Of a DNA stretch of 64,000 bases, positions 17,343 to 25,401 are shown piece by piece. The translations under genes were made by a program, and so were the position numbers. Under the pieces are notes generated by a model. That model did not search any database, was not told the DNA's origin, and saw nothing but the letters and a program-made list of their open reading frames with translations. This DNA comes from Myxococcales bacterium. GTDB lineage: Bacteria > Myxococcota_A > Polyangia > Haliangiales > Haliangiaceae. Every line of letters starts with the position of its first letter. Positions within the stretch are counted from its first letter, which is position 1. The DNA is taken from positions 34,766-98,765 of the forward strand of contig JAQBQF010000151.1 of the NCBI GenBank assembly GCA_028287115.1, read 5' to 3'.

Positions 17343-18173
17343 TCAGAATTCGAAGCCGATGTTACCGGTGACGCCCCAGCGGTCCATCTTGAGGCCGCCG
17401 CCGGTCACCCTCGGCACCAGGTTCTCGTTCCATGTCCAGCGGTATTCCCCGCGAACATCGGCGATGAGTCCGGCGATCTTGCCGCCGAGCCCCAGGCCGG
17501 CTGGGAGCTCGTACACATCATCGGAGTTCGCGACATCCGACGTGTTGATGCGATTGTTGGTCAGACTGTAGTGACGCCACGCCCAACCGCCGTAGACGAA
17601 CGGCTGGACGATAAAGTCCGTGGTCGCATTGAGCCGGATTGCGGCTTGAGCGCCGTTGCCGATCAGCCGGGCATTACTCTGGAGGCCCAGAGCATGGATC
17701 GTCTGTTCCGATCCGATGTACGAGCCCTCGATCGCGAGGTACGAGTGCGTGCCGAAGATCAGGCGCGCGTCCCAGCTCGCGCCTGTACCCGTCACGTCGC
17801 GCATGTCGGATCTGGCGAAGGCGTCGACGCCACCACCGATCATCACTCCGATCCCAATGCGTTTGTACAACGGCTCTTCCTCCTCCTCCGAGACGGCAAC
17901 TGCCCGGCGAGGAGGAGGAGGGTACTGGTACTGAGGTTGAGGTTGGTACTGAGGTTGAGGTTGGTACTGCGGTTGAGGTGGCGGTTGCGGTTGGGGGCAC
18001 GACACTGTGGCCCCAGCCTGACCTGTCGGGCTTGGACATCCAACCGGTGCGTTCGGATCGCTAGACGGTTGATCGCTCGGACCGGGCGTTAGTGTCTGCG
18101 CGTGTGCTCTGCCGCTCGCGGCGATCAGCACGACAAGTGCGATCCCGCCGAGCGCTCGTTTGAGACTCGTCAT
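17343..18173 (-). CDS. outer-membrane beta-barrel protein
   Basis: About 276 residues; AGGAGGT four bases before the ATG fixes the start. Signal peptide (ends GRAHA), a Pro/Gln-rich linker with PQPQYQ repeats (about residues 65-90), an acidic SEEEEE patch, then alternating strands with aromatic girdle positions ending in GNIGFEF. A terminal Phe is the outer-membrane insertion signal. The barrel is roughly eight strands. Function unknown; comparable barrels in myxobacteria are porin-like or structural. Confidence 0.75.
   Translation of the reverse strand: MTSLKRALGGIALVVLIAASGRAHAQTLTPGPSDQPSSDPNAPVGCPSPTGQAGATVSCPQPQPPPQPQYQPQPQYQPQPQYQYPPPPRRAVAVSEEEEEPLYKRIGIGVMIGGGVDAFARSDMRDVTGTGASWDARLIFGTHSYLAIEGSYIGSEQTIHALGLQSNARLIGNGAQAAIRLNATTDFIVQPFVYGGWAWRHYSLTNNRINTSDVANSDDVYELPAGLGLGGKIAGLIADVRGEYRWTWNENLVPRVTGGGLKMDRWGVTGNIGFEF
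17929..17982 (-). repeat. 18-bp tandem repeat encoding PQPQYQ units
   Basis: Three consecutive 18-bp units (TACTGAGGTTGAGGTTGG, repeated exactly, then a third diverged copy) inside the beta-barrel gene. They encode Pro-Gln-rich linker copies in the periplasmic N-terminal part. Near-identity suggests recent slippage, so length may vary between strains. Confidence 0.8.
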
Positions 18174-18300
18174 TGAAACCTCCTGCCCTGTCAACAGCAC
18201 CCTCTGTGCCCGCCGAGCCTGGGCGAACCGGGCTTCTCGCCATCGTCAGTTGGCGCACCGACGCGCGCTACGCCGTGTGCGCGCGACAGATCTTGATCAG

Positions 18301-18365
18301 GAAGAATTCCGGAGAAGAGCTCTGAAGAATTTTGACTGAGGAAACATCTCTAAGAATTCCGACGG
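18301..18365. repeat. AAGAATT direct repeats upstream of barrel gene
   Basis: GAAGAATTCCGGAG, GAAGAATTTT and TAAGAATTCCGACG occur within 65 bp, 23 and 27 bp apart, in the gap between the barrel gene and the large kinase gene. They are AT-rich relative to the neighbourhood. They could be protein-binding sites or incidental. Confidence 0.35.
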
Positions 18366-18456
18366 AGCGGATAGGACCCGACCGTGCGGACCCGCTCCGC
18401 GACCGTTTCATCCCACGAACCACGCGCATCGCGGTGCAAAGACTCGAGGTCGAGGC

Positions 18457-21400
18457 TTACGAGGTCGCCGGCTCGCGGCCCGGTCGGCCCAGCAGGTATC
18501 CCTGCAAGAGATCGCAACCGAGCCCGACGAGACATTCGCGCTCATCGTTCGTCTCGACGCCTTCAGCAACCACGAGACATCCGACATCGTGGCAAAGCCT
18601 GCAAAGCGCCGAGATCGTCCGTTGCTTCAACGCGCTGGAGTGAACGTCGCGTACGAGCGACATGTCGATCTTGACGACCTCCGGCGTGAGCTCCGTGAAG
18701 CTCGTCAAGCCCGAATAGCCGGCGCCGATATCGTCGACCGCAAGTCGAAATCCGAGCTCGCGGAGCCGCGCCAGTCGGTGCGAGAGCTCGGGCGTGCTGT
18801 TGAGCGAGGAGCGTTCGGTGATCTCGAGAATCACGCGTGAAGCGATCCTCGTCAGCGGGGACTTCTCGTCAATGAGATCGATGTCGAGGAGATCTTCGGG
18901 ATGGAGGTTTACAAACAACGCGACATCATCCGTGCGCTGGGCGAAAGCCGTGGCCGAGAGGCTTCGCACGTGGCGTCCGACTTGAGCCAATCTTCCGAGT
19001 TGCGTAGCCGCATCGAGCACGACTTGAGGGTTCGGCATCGAAGGCTCTGTCGATCGCATCAATGCCTCGATGCCGAACAACGCGCCACTCTTGGCATCGA
19101 CGATCGGTTGAAACGCCATCCAAATCCCGTCGACCGCCTGTTCGAAGCGAACTTCGAGACCGGCGCGATCCGTGACACCCGCATGTGTTCCGGTCACGGA
19201 GAACGCTTCGCGCCTGAGACGTGCAAGCGCGTGCGCTCGGTTTGCGTGCTGCACGGTATTCGCGAACGCTTCGATGTCGATCGGCTTTGTCAGATATCGG
19301 AACGCGCCGTACTCCACCGCGGCCGCTGCTGTTGCGACGTCGGGCGCGCCACTCATCAGGATCACCGGAACGTCGAGATCGACGCGGCGCACCGCGCGCA
19401 TGAGATCGAGGCCGCCGCCTTCGGGCATGTGCACGTCACTCACGATCACGTCGAACGGTTTCGCTTCGAGCGCGGAGATCGCCTTGGCACCCGAGTCGAC
19501 CTCGATGACCTCGAATCCAGTCCTGCGCAAGATCCGTCCGATCACTCGCAACAGCTCTGGATCGTCATCTGCAACCAGAACGCGAAACGACGCTACGGGT
19601 TCGGCTTTCACGCCTTCGCCCTGAACCTCAGCCGCCCCGATTGCACGCGCCACGGCCGCGCGAAGGTCGGAAGGACTGAACGGTTTCGCGAGGAGGTCAG
19701 TCGGCGCACCGCCGTTGGGCGCGAGTCCGCCGTTCGGATAACCCGACATCAAGACAAAGTTTAGCGTCGGTCGCAGCTCGCGAAGCTGCCTGATCAGCTG
19801 ATCGCCGCGACCATCGGTCAGCACGACATCGAGCAGGACAAGATCGATGGAACCAGCATGACTGACGCAGATGCGGAGCGCTTCGTCTGCGGTCGCCGCT
19901 TCGATCACGTGTGCCCCAGCTTCCTGGAGAATTCTCGCGGCCACGGTTCGCACTTCGGTCTCGTCGTCGACGACAAGCGCCGTGATCGGTGGCAAGACGC
20001 GCGGCGCTGACGTTGTTTGGACCTGCGGAGCCGTGACCGTCTGATCCGTGATCGGGAAGTACAATCGCACGGTCGTGCCGCGCCCGACCTCGCTGTCAAC
20101 CGTGATGCTGCCGTTCGCCTGCGAGACGATGCCGTGCACGATCGCAAGGCCAAGGCCAGTGCCCTTGCCGACCTCCTTCGTCGTGAAGAATGGATCGAAG
20201 ATCCGGCTTTGGGTCTCCGGAGTCATTCCGATCCCGGTGTCGGCGACGGCGAGCACCACGTAACGCCCGGTCGGAAGCCTGCGGATCGCGGCGTCCTCGG
20301 TGCCGATCTCGACCGCGCCTGTCTCGATCGTAAGACGACCGCCTTTCGGCATCGCGTCGCGCGCGTTGATCACGAGGTTCATCACCACCTGTTCGATCTG
20401 ACCGGGATCGGCCAGAACGGATGGCACGTCATTCTCCTGCATCGCGAGCACGACACGTTCGCCCGCGAGGCGACGCAACATCGTCCCGAGCCCGGCGACG
20501 ACTTCGCTCAAGCTGATCGAACGTGGCGCGACGATGCTGTGACGGCTTAGCGTGAGCAGCTTGCGAGTGATGACCGCTGCGCGCTCCGCGGCACGCCGAA
20601 TCTCCGCAGCATCATTCTGTCGCGTGTCACCACCATCCGTCTCCTCGAGCATGCACGCGTAACTGACGATCACGGTCAGCAGGTTGTTGAAGTCGTGCGC
20701 GACGCCGCCGGCGAGTTGTCCGATCGCATCCATCTTCTGCGCGTGGCGCAGCTGATCCTCGGTCCGCTTGAGCGCTGCCTGTGCGCGCTCGCGCTCGGTG
20801 ATATCGGTGACGAGCACGAGACGAACGGCTCTGCCATTCTCGACGAAGTCGTTCGCCTTGATCTCGACCGTGATGATCGAGCCATCTTTCTTGCGGTGGC
20901 GCCAGCTCGTCGCATCGCCGAGGCCGAACGCTCTGTCGATATCCGCGCGAAGCGCATGAACATCTTCGGGCGGACGGATGTCCGCTAACGTCATCGCGCC
21001 AAATTCTTCGCGCGTGTAGCCATAGTGGTGAACGGCGGCTTCGTTGACCGCCACGAAGCGAAGCGTCTCGCGATCGAACATCCACATCGGAAGCGGGCTG
21101 TTGTCGAAGAGCGCGCGATACCGATCCTCTCCGCGCGCGACGAGCTCCCTCGTGGTCGCAAGAAACGAGTCCCCGATGTTCTCGTTCACGATGTCGAGCA
21201 GTCGGTTCATCCCGTGACTGATCGTGGTCGCCGTTCGCAGATTGCCCGGCACATCCTCCTGGAGGAAACGCGTCATGTGCTCGCGGACGGTGTCGCGGTA
21301 GGCGGTAACCATGTCGAACCACGACTGATAGCTGACGCCGGTGCGCGCGTATCCAGCGCCTCGAGCACGAAGGTTCGAAAAGTACGGTTCCCAGGCACCC

Positions 21401-21618
21401 TCGAAAATCGCGGCGCGCAGTAGCGTGTTGACGAGCTCATCTTGCGCGAAGAGCTCATCGGGCGAGACCGCCTCCAAGAGGCGCTTCCAGATGGGGAGCC
21501 GGACGATCACACGCCGGATTCCAGCGTTGATCGCGATGCTTCGAGGCTCGTAGAAATGAAAGTACTCGCGGATCGCCGACAAGTCCTCGCGACTCAGCGA
21601 TGCGTCTCGCATGCTCAC
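18457..21618 (-). CDS. hybrid sensor kinase with REC-REC-EAL output
   Basis: 1053 residues, cytoplasmic. Order: helical N-terminal sensor (1-160, resembling RsbR-N/globin-type sensor domains), PAS (165-275), HisKA with His308 in AHDFNN, HATPase (N414/N418, DTGIG 460-464, GKGTGLGLA), REC1 (Asp597, Lys645), REC2 (Asp728, Lys778) and EAL (825-1045). The EAL signature is intact: EAL 851-853, Asn in FVNLH, EITE, DDIGAG, VKID and AEGVE, so c-di-GMP hydrolysis is expected. It links a phosphorelay to c-di-GMP turnover in one chain. No DNA-binding partner is adjacent. Confidence 0.92.
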   Translation of the reverse strand: MSMRDASLSREDLSAIREYFHFYEPRSIAINAGIRRVIVRLPIWKRLLEAVSPDELFAQDELVNTLLRAAIFEGAWEPYFSNLRARGAGYARTGVSYQSWFDMVTAYRDTVREHMTRFLQEDVPGNLRTATTISHGMNRLLDIVNENIGDSFLATTRELVARGEDRYRALFDNSPLPMWMFDRETLRFVAVNEAAVHHYGYTREEFGAMTLADIRPPEDVHALRADIDRAFGLGDATSWRHRKKDGSIITVEIKANDFVENGRAVRLVLVTDITERERAQAALKRTEDQLRHAQKMDAIGQLAGGVAHDFNNLLTVIVSYACMLEETDGGDTRQNDAAEIRRAAERAAVITRKLLTLSRHSIVAPRSISLSEVVAGLGTMLRRLAGERVVLAMQENDVPSVLADPGQIEQVVMNLVINARDAMPKGGRLTIETGAVEIGTEDAAIRRLPTGRYVVLAVADTGIGMTPETQSRIFDPFFTTKEVGKGTGLGLAIVHGIVSQANGSITVDSEVGRGTTVRLYFPITDQTVTAPQVQTTSAPRVLPPITALVVDDETEVRTVAARILQEAGAHVIEAATADEALRICVSHAGSIDLVLLDVVLTDGRGDQLIRQLRELRPTLNFVLMSGYPNGGLAPNGGAPTDLLAKPFSPSDLRAAVARAIGAAEVQGEGVKAEPVASFRVLVADDDPELLRVIGRILRRTGFEVIEVDSGAKAISALEAKPFDVIVSDVHMPEGGGLDLMRAVRRVDLDVPVILMSGAPDVATAAAAVEYGAFRYLTKPIDIEAFANTVQHANRAHALARLRREAFSVTGTHAGVTDRAGLEVRFEQAVDGIWMAFQPIVDAKSGALFGIEALMRSTEPSMPNPQVVLDAATQLGRLAQVGRHVRSLSATAFAQRTDDVALFVNLHPEDLLDIDLIDEKSPLTRIASRVILEITERSSLNSTPELSHRLARLRELGFRLAVDDIGAGYSGLTSFTELTPEVVKIDMSLVRDVHSSALKQRTISALCRLCHDVGCLVVAEGVETNDERECLVGLGCDLLQGYLLGRPGREPATS

Positions 21619-21895
21619 CTCGATCTCCCGGACTTCACCACGGTCATTTCGAGGGCCGTTCCACCGAGCCCGACATCAAGTTTGACCACCACCATACTCC
21701 CGAAGACTTTCCGCACTTGTGCGCTCACCCGTTTCTCACTGAATGGTCACGTTCTAATGATACGCATAATTTGCGTCTTCCGTGATCGCCGAAATCACGG
21801 CCTCTAACAGTCGCCACGATCCGCGTCGACCAGGATCGGATTCGCCCGCGAACCGTTGCTAGGCGCCAGCGACGCGCTGGACAGCCGCGCACGTC

Positions 21896-23107
21896 ATGTC
21901 GCAAACCGCGCGCGGGGAACGGTTGCTGCAAGTCTGCAGCTCGGAAGCTATGGGACGGCGTGGATCCGACGAGCACGCGAGCGCCGCGACTCCGCGGCTG
22001 GCGATCGACCGTCCCGCGCGCCAGTTGCTGAGGCTTCGGCTCTCGGGGACCTGGCGCGTCACCGAGGCACTGCCGGAAGTGACGGTGGTACGGCGCGAGA
22101 TCGACGCAGAACATCCGGACCAGCTGGTCTTCGACACGACCGATCTCAAAGCGTGGGATTCGGCCGTCGTCGCGTTCTCCGCTCGGGCGCTCGCGATCGC
22201 GAGCGAGACGGGCGTGTCGGTAGACCGAAGCGGTCTGCCGCATGGGGTCCAGCGGCTCCTGGCACTCGCCGAAGCAAATCCGAAGCGCGCGGAGACGACC
22301 GCGAAGCACCCGGCATCGCTGCTCGAGCGCATCGGCACGCGTGCGCTGGCTCAAGCGAAGAATGCCGTGAGGGTCCTCAGCTTTGTCGGCGAAGTGAGCG
22401 TCGCGTTTGGAAAATTCTTGATCGGGAAAGCGAAGCTCCGGCCCCGGGATGTATTCCTGGAGATGGAGCTCACCGGTGCGCAGGCGCTTGGGATCGTCGG
22501 CCTCGTCGCTACGCTGGTCGGTCTCATCATCGCGTTCATCAGCGCGGTGCAACTCCAGTCGTTCGGTGCCACCGTGTACGTCGCGAATCTCGTCGGCGTC
22601 GCGATGATCCGCGAGCTCGGAGCTCTGATGGCGGCGATCGTTGTCGCCGGGCGAACCGGCGCCTCTTTCGCAGCAGAGCTCGGGACGATGCGCGTCACCC
22701 AGGAGATCGATGCCCTCACGACGCTCGGCCTGTCGCCAATCGAGTTCCTCGTGGTGCCGCGGATGCTTGCGGTCACGCTCATGTTGCCGCTGTTGTGCGT
22801 GTACGCCGATCTGCTCGGCGTCGTCGGCGGCGCGCTGGTGGGCATCGGGATCATGCACATCGCCCCGAGGATCTACATCGATCAGACCATCAACGCCGTG
22901 ACGTCCACCGATCTGTTCGGCGGCCTTATCAAGGCGACCACCTATGGATTCTTGATCGGCGCGGCTGGCTGCTTTCAGGGGCTCCAATCGGGACGCACCG
23001 CCGCTGCCGTCGGCAAGGCGGCTACCTCGGCGGTCGTCGCCGGCATCGTCCTCGTGATCGCGGCGTGCGGGGCGTACGCGGTGCTGTTCTACCGACTCGG
23101 GATCTGA
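21896..23107 (+). CDS. mlaE: STAS-MlaE fusion, lipid ABC transporter permease
   Basis: 403 residues. An N-terminal STAS-like domain (about residues 35-135) precedes the MlaE permease domain: FLEMELTGAQALGIVGLVATLVG, then the conserved AGRTGASFAAELGTMRVTQEIDAL loop and five or so helices. MlaE forms the inner-membrane permease of MlaFEDB and moves phospholipids between membranes. In E. coli the STAS protein MlaB is separate; here it is fused. First gene of a tight operon with MlaF, MlaD and an auxiliary lipoprotein. Confidence 0.9.
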   Translation: MSQTARGERLLQVCSSEAMGRRGSDEHASAATPRLAIDRPARQLLRLRLSGTWRVTEALPEVTVVRREIDAEHPDQLVFDTTDLKAWDSAVVAFSARALAIASETGVSVDRSGLPHGVQRLLALAEANPKRAETTAKHPASLLERIGTRALAQAKNAVRVLSFVGEVSVAFGKFLIGKAKLRPRDVFLEMELTGAQALGIVGLVATLVGLIIAFISAVQLQSFGATVYVANLVGVAMIRELGALMAAIVVAGRTGASFAAELGTMRVTQEIDALTTLGLSPIEFLVVPRMLAVTLMLPLLCVYADLLGVVGGALVGIGIMHIAPRIYIDQTINAVTSTDLFGGLIKATTYGFLIGAAGCFQGLQSGRTAAAVGKAATSAVVAGIVLVIAACGAYAVLFYRLGI

Positions 23108-23109
23108 GG

Positions 23110-23874
23110 ATGGAGCGCAATCCTCACATCGTTGTTCGCGACCTCGAGCTTGGCTACGGCGACTACGTCGTGCTGCGAACCGCGAGCTTCACGGTCAAGC
23201 GGGGCGACGTCTTCGTGATCATGGGCGGAAGCGGTAGCGGCAAGAGCACGCTGCTCAATGCGATGATCGGCCTCATCCAGCCACTCGCCGGCGAGGTTCT
23301 GTACGACGGCCAGAACTTCACCCGCGCTGATCGCCGCGAGCGCCAGATCATCTCCCGGCGCTTCGGGGTCCTGTTCCAGTTCGGCGCGTTGTGGAGCGAC
23401 CTGACGCTGGCCGAGAATGTCGCGCTTCCGCTCGAGGAGCTCACGAAGCTGGACCGACAGGAAATCCGTGAGCTCGCGGAGCTCAAGCTCGCACTGGTGG
23501 GACTCAGTAGCTTCATCGACTTCTACCCAGATCAGATCAGCGGCGGCATGCAGAAGCGTGCCGGCCTGGCCCGCGCGATGGCACTCGATCCCGAGATCCT
23601 GTTCTTCGACGAGCCATCGTCGGGGCTCGACCCGATCAACGCACGCCGTCTCGACGATCTCGTCCTCGAGCTTCGCGATAGCCTTGGCGCGACGATCGTG
23701 ATCGTCAGCCACGACTTGGCCAGCATCTTCGCGACTGCGAACGACAGCATCTTCTTGGACGACGAACAGAAGACGGTCACGGCGCGCGGAGATCCCAAGG
23801 AGCTGCTCGCGCATCCACCCAACGAACGGGTCCACGAGTTTCTGACCCGTACAGCCGACAAGGAGCTCACATGA
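23110..23874 (+). CDS. mlaF: MlaF lipid ABC transporter ATPase
   Basis: 254 residues with Walker A GGSGSGKST (39-47), signature ISGGMQKRAGLARA, Walker B EILFFDEPSSGLDP and H-loop His in VSHDLAS. ISGGMQKR is characteristic of Mla-type ATPases. It powers phospholipid transport by the MlaE permease at the inner membrane. The start ATG is 2 bp after the mlaE stop; its stop overlaps mlaD by ATGA. Confidence 0.93.
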   Translation: MERNPHIVVRDLELGYGDYVVLRTASFTVKRGDVFVIMGGSGSGKSTLLNAMIGLIQPLAGEVLYDGQNFTRADRRERQIISRRFGVLFQFGALWSDLTLAENVALPLEELTKLDRQEIRELAELKLALVGLSSFIDFYPDQISGGMQKRAGLARAMALDPEILFFDEPSSGLDPINARRLDDLVLELRDSLGATIVIVSHDLASIFATANDSIFLDDEQKTVTARGDPKELLAHPPNERVHEFLTRTADKELT

Positions 23875-24770
23875 GCAAGCATGCTTCTCCGGCGATGATC
23901 GGAGCATTCGTGGTCACCGCCTTCGGGCTCGTGATCGCCGCCCTCCTGGTACTGGGCGGTGGACGGTTCTCGCGCAACACCGTCCGCGTCATCACCTACT
24001 TCGAAGGATCGGTGAACGGTCTCCGCATTGGGTCATCGGTCAAGTTCCGCGGCATCGAGATCGGTTCTGTGAAGGACATCCGCATCAACATGTCCGGCGC
24101 CATTCGCGATCCGCATAACATTCGCATCCCCGTCGTCCTCGAGATCGACAAGGACCGGCTGAGCTCGCAAGGCGTGAGCGAGTTCAATCTGGCCGATGAC
24201 AAGCAGATGCAACAGCTCGTCGAGCTCGGCCTCCGCGCGGAGCTCGGGATCGAGAGCATCCTGACCAATCTTCGCTTCGTCGCGATCGACATCAAGCCGG
24301 ACACGCCAGCGCGACTGGTGAACGATCCGGCGGTTGATTATCCCGAAATCCCGTCGCTGCCCAGCTTTGAACAGCAGATCCCCGACAAGGTCATCAAGGT
24401 CCTCACGAACCTCGCCGATGCCGACGTCGCCGGCGTCCTGAGTGCGGTGCAAGACGCGGCCAACGACGCCCACACGTTGCTTAGCTCTCCGCACCTCGCG
24501 CGGACGCTGGCTGGCCTCGACGACGTGACCGAAACCCTCCGCCGGACCGTCGCCGACCTCTCGCGAGCCGCGCGCGACCTCGGACCGGTGGCGGCTGAGT
24601 GGAAACAGACCGCGACCTCGGCACGCCGACTGGTCGCCCCCGAAGGACCGCTGTCGAGCGAGCTCGATGCGACCTTGCGAGATCTCAGAGGCGCTGCTCG
24701 CTCGATTCGCCGAGTCAGCGATCAGCTCAGCCGCGATCCGGGCTCGATCGTCCGTGGAGGTGGTCAGTGA
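23871..24770 (+). CDS. mlaD: MlaD/MCE-domain protein
   Basis: 299 residues. One N-terminal transmembrane helix (8-30), then an MCE domain (VITYFEGSVNGLRIGSSVKFRGIEIGSV), and a long C-terminal helical region with coiled-coil character (HLARTLAGLDDVTETLRRTVADLSRAARDL). MCE proteins form hexameric rings in the periplasm that carry lipid. The long tail suggests a needle-like extension as in PqiB/YebT-type proteins. It overlaps the next gene by GTGA. Confidence 0.9.
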   Translation: MSKHASPAMIGAFVVTAFGLVIAALLVLGGGRFSRNTVRVITYFEGSVNGLRIGSSVKFRGIEIGSVKDIRINMSGAIRDPHNIRIPVVLEIDKDRLSSQGVSEFNLADDKQMQQLVELGLRAELGIESILTNLRFVAIDIKPDTPARLVNDPAVDYPEIPSLPSFEQQIPDKVIKVLTNLADADVAGVLSAVQDAANDAHTLLSSPHLARTLAGLDDVTETLRRTVADLSRAARDLGPVAAEWKQTATSARRLVAPEGPLSSELDATLRDLRGAARSIRRVSDQLSRDPGSIVRGGGQ

Positions 24771-25348
24771 GGCATGTCGCGCTGGTGTTGGTGGCCGCCT
24801 GCTCGCTCGGCGGCAAACCGCCGCACTACGACTACTTCGTTCTGACGTCGACGCGCGCGATCGGAGCACAGCCCGTTGCGGTCAACCAGCCCGTGTTGGC
24901 GGTCGGTCAGGTCACCATCCCCGGCTATCTCGACCGCGAACCGATCGCAACGCGCGTCGACGATCATCGGCTCATCTACTCGGCGCGCGAGCGCTGGGCG
25001 GAACCGGTCGATCAAGCGTTCGAGCGCACGCTGCGGGAAGATCTCGCGGCGACCCTTGCACCGGCGGGGATCACGGTGCAGCCGCATGCAGGAGCGCCGA
25101 CCTACGACCTCGACGTCGAGGTGCTTCGCTTCGAACGTCGCGGCGCCGATCGCGTGGAGCTGTGGGCGCGTTGGATGTTGCACGCGGACGCAAGGCGCAT
25201 CGACAGCGGCGAGACTCGTATCATCGTCCCGATGTCCAGCCTCGACGGCGACGCGATGGCGGCGGCGCTGAGCCAGGCGATCGCGCGCATGGCTACTGAG
25301 GTGGCGGAACGGCTTACGCACAAGAATCGTGCGGTTTCGGCAAGCTGA
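24767..25348 (+). CDS. ABC transport auxiliary lipoprotein (PqiC/DUF330-like)
   Basis: 193 residues starting at GTG within the mlaD stop (GTGA overlap), with lipobox LVAAC. The mature part contains YFVLTS, LAVGQVTIPGYLDREPIATRVDDHRL and RWAEPVDQAFERTLREDLAATL, matching the outer-membrane auxiliary lipoprotein found with MCE systems (PqiC/YmbA type). It likely docks the MlaD/MCE assembly to the outer membrane. Operon context strongly supports the call. Confidence 0.88.
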   Translation: MRHVALVLVAACSLGGKPPHYDYFVLTSTRAIGAQPVAVNQPVLAVGQVTIPGYLDREPIATRVDDHRLIYSARERWAEPVDQAFERTLREDLAATLAPAGITVQPHAGAPTYDLDVEVLRFERRGADRVELWARWMLHADARRIDSGETRIIVPMSSLDGDAMAAALSQAIARMATEVAERLTHKNRAVSAS

Positions 25349-25401
25349 TTTCAGAACGTGGCTCGAGGTATCCGTCGATCTGCTAAACGGAACGTCGTAG
25401 C

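Noticed and set aside
18457..21618. Several open frames on the plus strand of the kinase-EAL gene
   Set aside because: They are Arg/Ser/Pro-rich shadows of the high-GC gene without RBS or motifs.
21725..22987. A 420-codon minus-strand frame opposite mlaE
   Set aside because: Composition is Arg/Asp/His-rich; the plus strand has the conserved permease loop.
21856..23110. Longer start for the Mla ATPase, giving a 672-residue protein
   Set aside because: The first 418 residues are an out-of-frame shadow of the MlaE gene; the ATPase begins MERNPHIVV at 23110.
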